A stretch of 64,000 bases of DNA, from positions 1 through 64,000 of the forward strand of contig NZ_PJMC01000001.1 in NCBI RefSeq assembly GCF_002892795.1. The letters run 5' to 3'. This DNA is from Arthrobacter sp. AFG20 (lineage in GTDB: Bacteria; Actinomycetota; Actinomycetes; Actinomycetales; Micrococcaceae). Under the pieces are notes generated by a model that saw nothing but the letters and a program-made list of their open reading frames with translations, ran no database searches and was not told the origin of the DNA. This document shows positions 19,088-26,659 of the stretch, piece after piece (the first letter of the stretch is position 1; each line of letters begins with the position of its first letter). Both the position numbers and the translations under genes were made by a program.

Positions 19088-19603
19088 GCCCGACCCCTTG
19101 TCCTTGTTCCCCTCCGAGCTGCCCTTGCCGGATTTTTCCTGCCGTCCGCTGTTCGCAGGAGCCGGGGCGGGGGCGGGAGCCGGGACCACCACTGCGGGCT
19201 CAGTCGTCGGCGAGAGTTCCGCGGATGCCGCGGCCTTCGCCGCGGCCGCCCGGGCGGCCGCGTCCGCCGCTGCCTTTTTGGCTGCCTGCGCGGCCGTAAG
19301 GTCGGCCCGCACGGAGTGGATGGCCGCCGTGATGCTCCGGTGGCGTTTGAAGGAAACCTGTCCGGCAGCCGCCGCAGCGTCCAGCTCAGAGGTCAGCCGG
19401 TCCAGGGACTTCAGCGCGGCGGCGGGGTTGCTACCTGCCGCGGACTTGGTGACTTCGAGGACGCGCTGCTGAAGCTGTGCCGAAGCGGTTGACTCAAGCT
19501 CCGGGGCGGCGCCGGCGCAGCCTGCCAGTCCGGCCGCCAACGTGCACCCGGTGAGGACGGTCATCGCCCGGCGCCACACGGCCGGTGCCCTGCTAGGGCT
19601 CAT
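19073..19603 (-). CDS. Lipoprotein with Ala-rich helix and Lys/Gly-rich tail
   Basis: 176 residues. Signal peptide with lipobox LAGC (Cys near residue 29), so it is probably lipid-anchored outside the membrane. Residues 40-105 form an Ala-rich helical domain (LQQRVLEVTKSAAG, LDRLTSELDAAAAAGQ). Residues 105-125 are nearly pure Ala, then comes a PAPAPAPAP stretch and a tail of Lys/Gly/Ser/Asp (GKGSSEGNKDKGSGKNKD). The ATG overlaps the kinase stop (ATGA), so expression is coupled to the kinase. It could be an extracellular partner or target of that kinase system; this is inference. Confidence 0.75.
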   Translation of the reverse strand: MSPSRAPAVWRRAMTVLTGCTLAAGLAGCAGAAPELESTASAQLQQRVLEVTKSAAGSNPAAALKSLDRLTSELDAAAAAGQVSFKRHRSITAAIHSVRADLTAAQAAKKAAADAAARAAAAKAAASAELSPTTEPAVVVPAPAPAPAPANSGRQEKSGKGSSEGNKDKGSGKNKD

Positions 19604-20826
19604 GGTTCAACGCTCCTTTGCAGCTCCACGAGATGGTCACCCAAGGTGCCGCTCACGCTGGGGTAAGGAACGACGTCGGGCGTTACAGCTGAGTTGGCAG
19701 CCACTGTCACGGCGGCTGCTCCGCCAAGCAGGGCCGCCGCCGCAAGGGCGGCACCAATGCGAAACCGGCGGCTCCGGCGCTTCGTCCCGGCCGCGCGGCT
19801 GCTGCGGCCGGGAGTAGCTGACTTGGCCGGTGTCGTGGCCGTTGTCTTGGCGGTGGACTGCGTCCCAGAAGGCCCGGACGCCTCAAACGACCCCGGCGGA
19901 GTAACCGACGGCGGCCGCGACGGGAGTGTGGGGAGAACGCGGGTGTGCTCCTCGGCCAGGTTTCCGGGAGCGGAGTCCGGCGAAACGAGGGCGTGCCGGA
20001 GAGCCACTTCAAGATCCGCGGCGGAGGGTCGCTCGAGCGGCTCCAGCGCGGTCATGGACGCCAGCAGGTGCTGCCATTGTGTGGGCAGGTCGGCAGGGAT
20101 TTCCGGGGCCCGATGCAGCCGGGCCACCGCCGATTCCACCGCGCTGCCAGGATACTCAACAGTGCCCTTGATGCATTCCAGCAGCACGAGGCCGAGCGAA
20201 TAGATGTCTGACGCGGGGGAGAGCGGGGAGCCCATCGCCTGCTCAGGGCTCAGATAGGCTGCCGTGCCCACCATGGTGCCGGTGGCCGTGAGGCGGGTCC
20301 CGTCCACGATCCGAGCGATGCCGAAGTCCGTCAGTTTGGGGCGCACCGGCTCGCCGGGGCGAACCTGGATGAGGAGAATGTTGGCGGGTTTGATGTCGCG
20401 GTGGATGATGCCCAGCCCGTGAACGTAGGCTAGGGCATCCGCGATCCCGGCGCCGATGACGGACAGTTCCTCGAGCGGAACGCGGCTATGCCGGAGGCGG
20501 CTGCGCAGGTCCTGCCCGTCCACGAGTTCCATGGTGAGGAAGGGCCTGGGCTGGTCCGGGACGCGGGTGTCCACGCCGGCGTCGAAAAGCGTGACAAGGC
20601 TGGGATGGTTCAGCGTTGCCAGGAGCCGGATTTCGGCTTCCTGGCGTTTGAGTTCATCAGCATCTGCGGCCTGGGGGGCGAAGAGCTTCAGGGCCACGTC
20701 CCTGCCCAGGTTCTGGTCCTTGGCCGTGTAGACCGACGACATGCCGCCGCGTCCGATCACCCCACCCAGCAGGTAGCGCCCGCCCAGTACATCCGTTGCC
20801 ACCCCGCTGTGCGTTTCTTTCAACAC
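19600..20826 (-). CDS. Membrane Ser/Thr protein kinase (PknB-like catalytic domain)
   Basis: 408 residues from a GTG with GAAGGA 7 nt upstream. Residues 15-275 are a complete Hanks-type kinase: glycine loop GRGGMSSVY, Lys in VALKLF, catalytic loop IIHRDIKPANIL, DFG in LTDFGIARI, and activation segment GTAAYLSPEQA. A Pro/Ser/Thr-rich juxtamembrane stretch (about 290-345) leads to one membrane helix (IGAALAAAALLGGAAAVTVA) and a short outside tail; there are no PASTA repeats. It is translationally coupled to the downstream lipoprotein gene. An AGTAAG-type element lies about 40-60 bp upstream. Confidence 0.93.
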   Translation of the reverse strand: MLKETHSGVATDVLGGRYLLGGVIGRGGMSSVYTAKDQNLGRDVALKLFAPQAADADELKRQEAEIRLLATLNHPSLVTLFDAGVDTRVPDQPRPFLTMELVDGQDLRSRLRHSRVPLEELSVIGAGIADALAYVHGLGIIHRDIKPANILLIQVRPGEPVRPKLTDFGIARIVDGTRLTATGTMVGTAAYLSPEQAMGSPLSPASDIYSLGLVLLECIKGTVEYPGSAVESAVARLHRAPEIPADLPTQWQHLLASMTALEPLERPSAADLEVALRHALVSPDSAPGNLAEEHTRVLPTLPSRPPSVTPPGSFEASGPSGTQSTAKTTATTPAKSATPGRSSRAAGTKRRSRRFRIGAALAAAALLGGAAAVTVAANSAVTPDVVPYPSVSGTLGDHLVELQRSVEP

Positions 20827-20861
20827 GTTGCCGTCCTTCTCAGTTCTGGCTCGGTGTTAAG

Positions 20862-20885
20862 AGTAATACGTCTACTTACTAATTG
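20862..20885 (-). promoter_or_regulatory. Half-conserved AGTAAGC-type element before the kinase gene
   Basis: The minus strand reads CAATTAGTAAGTAGACGTATTACTC. The left half TTAGTAAG is identical to the protease copy; the right half is diverged. It lies 36-59 bp upstream of the kinase start. The remaining gap to 21055 holds GC-rich inverted repeats but no gene. Confidence 0.35.
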
Positions 20886-21055
20886 ATGCCGCTGGCTGAT
20901 TGCCCGGGAAGCGGCCCCGGGTTCCCGGGCGCCGGGGTGCCCGGCGGGCGGGCGCGGCTTCGCCGGCGACCCGGCATCCGGTAGTCCGGAGGACTGCCGT
21001 GATGCGGGCCGCCGACGAAGTGCGGTTTATTCCTGTCCGGACAGGTTCCGGACTG

Positions 21056-22609
21056 TTAGGCCTTCTTCCTGCGGATCACCAGCAGCGCGCCGATCGCGAG
21101 CAGGACCAGGGCGAGTGGCAGCAACCCAGCATCGGCTCCGGTGTTAGCGAGCGTCTGCCTTGCGGTGGTCATGGTGGCCGTGGCTGCGTTTGCGGGGCTT
21201 GCCGATGCCGAGGCGCCTGTGGTCAGCGAGCCGGCGGGCAGGATGGCAGCACCAGTTGTCGTGGTCACAGCGCCATTGTCGGTGCCATTTGCGGCTCCAC
21301 CGGCCGTGTCCGTGCCGGTTGCACTACCGTCGGTTCCGGTCGTGTCGGTGCCGGTTGCATTACTGTCAGTTCCATTACTGTCGGTTCCATTACTGTCGGT
21401 TTCGGTTCCGTCTGTGGCGGTTCCATCAGTGGCCGTGCCGTCGGTTCCGGTTCCGGCTCCATCCGTTCCGTCGCCCGGATCGGAGCCATTGCCGGTTCCA
21501 TCACCCGGATCAACAGCGGGCGGCGTCGTCACAGTCCCTGCGCCAAGGCCGATGCCCAAGTCAACACCCAGGTCTACGGATGCAGCATCAGTTCCCGTGC
21601 CGAGCCCGAGGTCAACGGTGCCTTCAGCACCACTTCCCAAGGAACCTGTGTTGCCGAGGTTGACGTCGAGTGCGGCTGCTACATCGGCGGTGGGAACAGT
21701 GGTGCCCGTTCCGGTGCCGGTGGTGTTGCCGAGGTTGACGTCGACCAGGGCGGTGGCGTCGGCGGCGGGAACGGTGGTGTCGGTTCCTGTCACCTGGGTG
21801 TTGCCGAGATTGACGTCCACAAGGGCGGTGGCGTCGGCGGCAGGAACGGTGGTGTCGGTTCCTGTCACCTGGGTGTTGCCGAGGTTGACGTCGACCAGGG
21901 CGGTGGCGTCGGCCGCGGGAACCACGGTGTCGGTTCCGGTGCCGGTGGTGTTGCCGAGGTTGACGTCGACCAGGGCGGTGGCGTCAGCGGCGGGAGCAGC
22001 CGGGGTGGTACCTGTCGTCGTGCCACCGAGATTGACGTCGACCAGGGCGGTGGCGTCGGCCGCGGGAACCACGGTGTCGGTTCCGGTGCCGGTGGTGTTG
22101 CCGAGGTTGACGTCCACCAGGGCGGTGGCGTCAGCGGCGGGAGCAGCCGGGGTGGTACCCGTCATCGTGCCACCGAGATTGACGTCGACCAGTGCGGTGG
22201 CGTCAGCGGCGGGAGCAGCCGGGGTGGTACCCGTCGTCGTGCCACCGAGGTTGACGTCGACCTGTGCGGTGGAGTCAGCGGCAGGAGCAGCCGGGGTGGT
22301 ACCCGTCGTCGTGCCACCGAGATTGACGTCCACCAGGGCGGTGGCGGCCTGTGCCACGGCGGCAGTGCTGCCGTTCGAGGTGCCGAGGTTGAGGTCGGCA
22401 TTAACGCTGACCGCGGAAGAATTCGACGGCGCTGGGCCACCCAGCAGACCCAGCGACGTCGAAGCATTTAGGTCCGCTGAAGCGGTTTCAGACGCGATAT
22501 TGACCGCGGCCGTGGCAGTGGTATCCGCGCTCGCCGCGGTAGCGCCGAGGGCGAGTAGCCCGCCGGCAAAGAGGGTGCCTAATAGGCCCCTGCGAAGTGT
22601 CTGGTGCAT
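21056..22609 (-). CDS. Repeat-containing surface protein with LAxTG sorting signal
   Basis: 517 residues. Signal peptide residues 1-29 (LLGTLFAGGLLALGATAASA). Residues about 85-325 hold roughly nine 24-25 residue repeats of the form VDVNLG(G/N)T...TGT...VPAADATAL, in two alternating subtypes. Next come Gly/Asp-rich DSNGTDSNGT and GTDTTGTDGS repeats. The C-terminus is a sorting signal: LANTG, a hydrophobic stretch (LLPLALVLLAIGALLVI) and RRKKA. LAxTG is the motif of class E sortases in actinobacteria, so covalent wall anchoring is expected. No sortase gene is in the window. It lies 87 bp downstream of the secreted protein at 22697-23899. Confidence 0.85.
   Translation of the reverse strand: MHQTLRRGLLGTLFAGGLLALGATAASADTTATAAVNIASETASADLNASTSLGLLGGPAPSNSSAVSVNADLNLGTSNGSTAAVAQAATALVDVNLGGTTTGTTPAAPAADSTAQVDVNLGGTTTGTTPAAPAADATALVDVNLGGTMTGTTPAAPAADATALVDVNLGNTTGTGTDTVVPAADATALVDVNLGGTTTGTTPAAPAADATALVDVNLGNTTGTGTDTVVPAADATALVDVNLGNTQVTGTDTTVPAADATALVDVNLGNTQVTGTDTTVPAADATALVDVNLGNTTGTGTGTTVPTADVAAALDVNLGNTGSLGSGAEGTVDLGLGTGTDAASVDLGVDLGIGLGAGTVTTPPAVDPGDGTGNGSDPGDGTDGAGTGTDGTATDGTATDGTETDSNGTDSNGTDSNATGTDTTGTDGSATGTDTAGGAANGTDNGAVTTTTGAAILPAGSLTTGASASASPANAATATMTTARQTLANTGADAGLLPLALVLLAIGALLVIRRKKA
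21640..22345 (-). repeat. About nine 72-75 bp tandem repeats in the surface protein gene
   Basis: Each unit encodes VDVNLG followed by a Thr/Gly stretch and PAADATAL. Subtype A carries GGTTTGTTPAAP; subtype B carries GNTTGTGTDTVV or GNTQVTGTDTTV. High DNA identity between copies points to expansion by recombination, and copy number may vary between strains. Confidence 0.9.
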
Positions 22610-22696
22610 TGTGATGTCTCCTGAAAAGTTGTTGTCAGGTGCTCATGGCAACCTGATTGGCCGTGTGTCTGCCGCAGGGAGGCAGAAGGGGCCCAA

Positions 22697-23899
22697 CTAG
22701 TCAGGAGAGGAGCCGGGGTCGATGGCCACCGGCGAAGGAACATGCTGAAGGGGGCCGCTGACAGGGACAAAGCCCATGAGCGGCAGGTATTCAAAGGGGC
22801 TGTTCAGCCAGGCGGCCGAGGCGGAAGGGCCACCGGATGACGTGCCGTTTCCCGAGCCTGAGGCCGGGGCCGGAAGCAGCGCCTCCGGTGATGGCGTGCG
22901 GTCTTCGCCGGATGGCGAGTCTCCGCCGGCAGGGACCTCTGGGGTGGAGCCCGTGGGGTTGGCAGCTTTCGGCGCAACAGGGTGGCTGAAATGATCCGGT
23001 GATCCGACGGCCGGGTGAACAGGCAGCGCGGACTCCACAGGGGGGCCGGCGACGGCGCCAAACGGGGCCTCTGGACTTGCGGCAATTTGCCTCGTTCCGG
23101 CGAGGTCAACTACGGGGAGCCGTTCTGGAACCGCGACAAGGCCCGCCACGACGTCCGTGACGGGTGCAGTGACAGGTGCCGTCAGCGGGGGTGCCTGGGT
23201 GAGCACGTCGGTGACCGTCTCGACGGGAAGCTCGACAGGGAGGGCATCAGTCACCGGGCTCACGGCATCGGTTACTGGTTCCACGAGCTCGGCTACTGGC
23301 TTAGCGGCCTCGGCCACCGGCTTCACGATAGTTTGGGCCGTGTCTGTCAGCGCCCCATCAGCAACGGAGACTACGGGGCCGGTAACGCCGGCCAGGGTGT
23401 CATCAGGAAGCGCCTCGCCCGGAGGCAGTCCACCGAGAGCGGCGTCAACGGGCTCCACAATGGACGCCACAACCGGCGCAACGACGGCGACGGGTGCCGC
23501 TGGCGCGGAAGGAACGGGAGTCATGGGTGGAGGCGCAACAACCGGAGGCTGTTCGGCCGGCGCTGGCGCAACCGAAGCCGGCAATGATGCCGGGAGGGCT
23601 GCCGGATCGACGGCCGAAAGCGGGAGGGGAGCTACAGTCGGCGTGGGCTGGGCAGCGGCGCCGGTTTCATGTGCTTTCGCCGAGACCAGCGCGCCAACGG
23701 TTCCCGCCACGCTGTCCGTACTGCCTTCGACGGACGAGACAGCCGAGGAAATGCTACCGCCCAGCGAATCAGTCAGGTCTGAATTGTCGGCGTCGGCGGC
23801 CGGGGCGGATACCGCCAGCCAGGCCGCAGCAGCGGCGCCAGCCAAAAGAACCGGGCGCAAGGGGTGCAGTGCAGACCACGACAAAGCTGCAATGGTCAT
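22697..23899 (-). CDS. Secreted Ala/Pro/Val-rich protein with conserved C-terminal DPGSSPD module
   Basis: 400 residues from the ATG at 23899, preceded by GAGGGGGTGG. Signal peptide within residues 1-40 (RPVLLAGAAAAAWLAVSAPA). The body is Ala/Pro/Val-rich with ALPVELPVETVTDV and TAPVTAPVTD segments and no globular motif. The last 28 residues (PLMGFVPVSGPLQH, VPSPVAIDPGSSPD) align without gaps to the end of the 3681-4865 protein at 16 positions, including QHxPS and DPGxSPD. It precedes the LAxTG surface protein on the same strand. Function unknown; a wall-associated stalk protein is a guess. Confidence 0.75.
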   Translation of the reverse strand: MTIAALSWSALHPLRPVLLAGAAAAAWLAVSAPAADADNSDLTDSLGGSISSAVSSVEGSTDSVAGTVGALVSAKAHETGAAAQPTPTVAPLPLSAVDPAALPASLPASVAPAPAEQPPVVAPPPMTPVPSAPAAPVAVVAPVVASIVEPVDAALGGLPPGEALPDDTLAGVTGPVVSVADGALTDTAQTIVKPVAEAAKPVAELVEPVTDAVSPVTDALPVELPVETVTDVLTQAPPLTAPVTAPVTDVVAGLVAVPERLPVVDLAGTRQIAASPEAPFGAVAGPPVESALPVHPAVGSPDHFSHPVAPKAANPTGSTPEVPAGGDSPSGEDRTPSPEALLPAPASGSGNGTSSGGPSASAAWLNSPFEYLPLMGFVPVSGPLQHVPSPVAIDPGSSPD

Positions 23900-24017
23900 G
23901 CCTACCACCCCCTCACCGAATGAATCGACGATCGACTACAGACTAAGCCTGCCCCGAAGTGAGAGTCCAGACCCGGGAAGGTAATTTTTTCGATTCAGTG
24001 GAGGGCCGGAAGGCTCC

Positions 24018-25088
24018 TCAGTGGGCATCGTTCGGATACGCGACACCGAGCTGGGCGCGCACGCCGTCGAACAGCCGCATCGTATTCAGCGAGTCCTCCA
24101 GCGGCATGACCGGGCTCTCGGTGAGGCCCTGCTGGACGCACCGGGTCACCTCACGAAGCTCGTATGTATAACCCCGCCCCGTCACCTCGAAGTGTTCCGT
24201 CCGCGGTGTCTCCTGCCCGATCCCCACCACCAGTTTCTTGGGATTGTTGATCGAGCCGAGTGTCTGCAGGTACCCCAGGCTGCCGGCAACCGTTGCCGCG
24301 CGGGGGCCATGGGCGAGCAGGGACGAGGTGAGCTGTGCCTGGGCGCCGTGGTGGTAACCCAGCGTGAGAGCATTCTGGGCGTCCACGCCGTCGTCGTTCA
24401 AAGTGCCCATCGCACTGACCGTCTGCGGGAAACCCAGGGTGCCGAGGGCCCACAGCAGCGGATAGACGGTGATGTCCAGAAGAGCGCCGCCGCCGTCCTG
24501 GATGGCCCAGAGCCGGGCGGTGGGAGAGTAGGGCGCTGGGAAGCCAAGGTCCGCAGTAACCCACTGGATGGTTCCGAGCTCGCCGGAATGTGCGATCTCG
24601 AAGACCCTCTGCATGCTGGGCAGGAAGCGGCTCCACACGGCCTCCATCAGGAACAGCTTCTTTTCGCCGGCTACGTCGATCAGTTCGGACGCTTCGCGGG
24701 CGTTGATGGTGAACGCCTTTTCGCAGAGCACATGCTTGCCCGCCCGCAGCGCAGCCAGCACCACGCGGTGGTGCTGCGCGTGCGGCGTGGCCACGTAGAC
24801 CACATCCACGGAGTCGTCGGCGAGGAGCCGTTCATAGCCGTGCCGTCCGCCGTCGTCGCCGTACCCCACGGCAAAGCCGAACTCGGCTGCAAAAGCGTCC
24901 GCTGTGTGCTGGGCACGGGAGCTGACGGCGTACAGTTCCGCGTCCTCCAGAAGCGCTAGGTCCTGCGACACGAGGGAAGCGATACGGCCGGTGGCAATGA
25001 CACCCCAGCGCAGACGCCGGCCTGTGGCGGCAAGGGGATCCTGGTTGGACTGGCTGAAGAGCCACGGCTTGGCGATCGGCGACGTCAT
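24018..25088 (-). CDS. Gfo/Idh/MocA family NAD(P)-dependent oxidoreductase
   Basis: 356 residues. The Rossmann start is RWGVIATGRIASLV (the usual GxGxxA here reads ATGRIA), followed by ELYAVSSRAQHTADAFA. The family signature EKAFTIN lies around residue 125 (VLCEKAFTINAREA, catalytic Lys in the EKP-like motif). The C-terminal alpha/beta domain starts with MEAVWSRFLPSMQRV. These enzymes oxidise or reduce sugars, polyols or dihydrodiols. A sugar ABC transporter operon lies upstream on the same strand but is separated by a pseudogene and terminator, so the substrate link is only suggestive. Confidence 0.88.
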   Translation of the reverse strand: MTSPIAKPWLFSQSNQDPLAATGRRLRWGVIATGRIASLVSQDLALLEDAELYAVSSRAQHTADAFAAEFGFAVGYGDDGGRHGYERLLADDSVDVVYVATPHAQHHRVVLAALRAGKHVLCEKAFTINAREASELIDVAGEKKLFLMEAVWSRFLPSMQRVFEIAHSGELGTIQWVTADLGFPAPYSPTARLWAIQDGGGALLDITVYPLLWALGTLGFPQTVSAMGTLNDDGVDAQNALTLGYHHGAQAQLTSSLLAHGPRAATVAGSLGYLQTLGSINNPKKLVVGIGQETPRTEHFEVTGRGYTYELREVTRCVQQGLTESPVMPLEDSLNTMRLFDGVRAQLGVAYPNDAH

Positions 25089-25123
25089 GACGCCATCCTC
25101 TCACCCGGGTGCGGGAGCGTTGG

Positions 25124-25219
25124 GTCAAAACCGGCGGGAAGTGAGGAAGGGTCGCGTCAAAACCGGCGAAAGGTGAGGAAGGGTCGGGTCGATACCTGCG
25201 AAAGGTGAGGGAGGGTTTC
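25124..25219. repeat. Three 32-bp tandem repeats
   Basis: Units begin at 25124, 25156 and 25188 with GTCAAAACCGGCG, GTCAAAACCGGCG and GTCGATACCTGCG, each followed by a purine-rich GTGAGGAAGGGTCG-like half. The third unit can pair with CACCTTTCC at about 25231-25239 to form a hairpin. It lies upstream of the oxidoreductase and downstream of the ABC remnant. Confidence 0.7.
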
Positions 25220-25281
25220 GGCCCGCCCCCACCTTTCCGTCCCATCTGCGACGCTCTGGCTACGCCGCTGCCACAGCCTGC

Positions 25282-25440
25282 CTAGACTGCCGCCGGCTCC
25301 GCAGCGCGGCCGCGGACGGGTTCCTCCGTCAGCCTGCCCTGCTGCAGCCGGAACCGGCGGTCCGTCTTGTTGGCGAGCGTGCGGTCGTGCGTGACCACGA
25401 TGATGGTGGTGTTGTGGTGCGAAAGTGAACGCAAGAGCCC
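25282..25440 (-). pseudogene. C-terminal remnant of an ABC transporter ATPase
   Basis: A minus-strand frame ends at a TAG (25284-25282) and reads RSLSHHNTTIIVVTHD followed by RTLANKTDRRFRLQQGRL and a short tail. This is the H-loop region and end of a LolD/MacB-type ABC ATPase (TIIVVTHD with its switch His). The Walker A, signature and Walker B parts are missing: the sequence upstream is immediately the terminator of the sugar-transport operon. So about 80 percent of the gene has been deleted. No start codon is present. Confidence 0.75.
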
Positions 25441-25486
25441 CGGCCCTCCCTAGTGAACTGGTCACTTGCGGGGGAGCCGGGGCTCT
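25434..25486 (-). terminator. Terminator of the sugar ABC operon
   Basis: AGAGCCCCGGC and GCCGGGGCTCT pair around an inner AGTGAACTGGTCACTT stem. It lies just after the binding-protein stop at 25505, and abuts the ABC-ATPase remnant. Confidence 0.8.
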
Positions 25487-25504
25487 GTGGCGTCTGTCTC
25501 GGTG

Positions 25505-26605
25505 TTACTTGGTGATCGGGCCGAGTACGGGATCGTCCACGTAGGCCGTCTTGACGTTTTCCTTGGTTACGATGACCGGCTCCAGCAGGTAGGCCGGAAC
25601 GGTCTTGACCTTGTTGTTGTAGGACTTGTCGTCGTTGATCTCAGGCTTCTTGCCGGCCTGGATGTCCTTGACCATGACGATCGCGTGCTCAACGAGCTTG
25701 CGGGTGTCCTTGTTGATGGTGGAGTACTGCTCGCCGGCCATGATGGACTTGACCGATTCAACCTCGGAGTCCTGGCCGGTGATGACTGGCGTCGGCTTGC
25801 CGGCACCCTTGACCGCGGTCAGGACAGCACGGGCCAGGGTGTCGTTCGGGGACAGGACGCCGTCCAGCGAAGCGCTGCCGTAGCTGCCGGTCAGGAGCGT
25901 GTCTGCACGGCGCTGGGCGTTTTCTGCCTTCCAGCCTTGGGTCACAGCCTGTCCGAAGGACTTCTGTCCGGAGACCACCTTGAGCGTGCCGTCGTCGATC
26001 TTCGGCTGCAGGACGCTCATGGCGCCGTCGAAGAAGACCTTGGCGTTGGCATCGTCAGGGGAACCGGCGAAGAGCTCGATGTTGTAGGGGCCCTGCGGCT
26101 TCTTGGCCTGCATGCCTTCCAGCAGTGCCTTGCCCTGCAGTTCGCCGACCTTGAAGTTGTCGTAGGCCACGTAGTAGTCCACGTTCTCCGTGTTCAGCAG
26201 CAGCCGGTCGTAGGCGATGATGGTGGCGCCGGCGTCCTTGGCCTGCTTCAGCTGGGTACCCAGCTGGGCGCCGTCGATCGCGCCGACGACGATGACCTTG
26301 GCGCCCTTGGTGATCATGGCGCTGATCTGGTTCTGCTGCTCCGAAACGCCGCCGTTGGCAAACTGGACGTCCGCTTTGAAGCCCGCCTCCTTGAGGCCGT
26401 CGTTGAACAGCTTCTCCGCCAGGACCCAGTTTTCACTGGTCTTCTGGGGAAGTGCGACGCCGATCGAGGAATCCTTGGGGAATGCCTCGCCGCCCGCAGT
26501 GCCAGCGCCCGTTGTGCCGGTGTCGGAACGGCCGCAGGCTGTCAGCGCCAGTGCCGCAATGGCAGCGACTGCTGCCGCCTTTCCTGCTTTACCAATCATT
26601 CGCAT
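25505..26605 (-). CDS. chvE: Multiple-monosaccharide ABC transporter, substrate-binding lipoprotein
   Basis: 366 residues. Lipobox LTAC within the signal (AAIAALALTACGRSD). The mature part is a type 1 periplasmic-binding fold: SIGVALPQKTSENWVLAEKL, IVVGAIDGAQLGTQLKQAKD, ATIIAYDRLLLNTENVDYYV (the AYDR..N sugar contacts of the ChvE/XylF group) and GQDSEVESVKSI. ChvE-type proteins bind xylose, glucose, galactose or arabinose. It is last in a three-gene operon with the permease and the double ATPase, and the order ATPase-permease-binding protein is the reverse of many gguABC loci. Exact sugar not determinable here. Confidence 0.92.
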   Translation of the reverse strand: MRMIGKAGKAAAVAAIAALALTACGRSDTGTTGAGTAGGEAFPKDSSIGVALPQKTSENWVLAEKLFNDGLKEAGFKADVQFANGGVSEQQNQISAMITKGAKVIVVGAIDGAQLGTQLKQAKDAGATIIAYDRLLLNTENVDYYVAYDNFKVGELQGKALLEGMQAKKPQGPYNIELFAGSPDDANAKVFFDGAMSVLQPKIDDGTLKVVSGQKSFGQAVTQGWKAENAQRRADTLLTGSYGSASLDGVLSPNDTLARAVLTAVKGAGKPTPVITGQDSEVESVKSIMAGEQYSTINKDTRKLVEHAIVMVKDIQAGKKPEINDDKSYNNKVKTVPAYLLEPVIVTKENVKTAYVDDPVLGPITK

Positions 26606-26659
26606 TTGTTCGGTTCACTTTCTATAGGGGTGGGAAATGCATCCGGGGAGCGGCGGTGC

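Noticed and set aside
20900..22471. A plus-strand repeat-rich frame (523 codons) opposite the LAxTG protein
   Set aside because: The repeats make all frames open. Only the minus-strand frame has a signal peptide, sorting signal and ribosome site.
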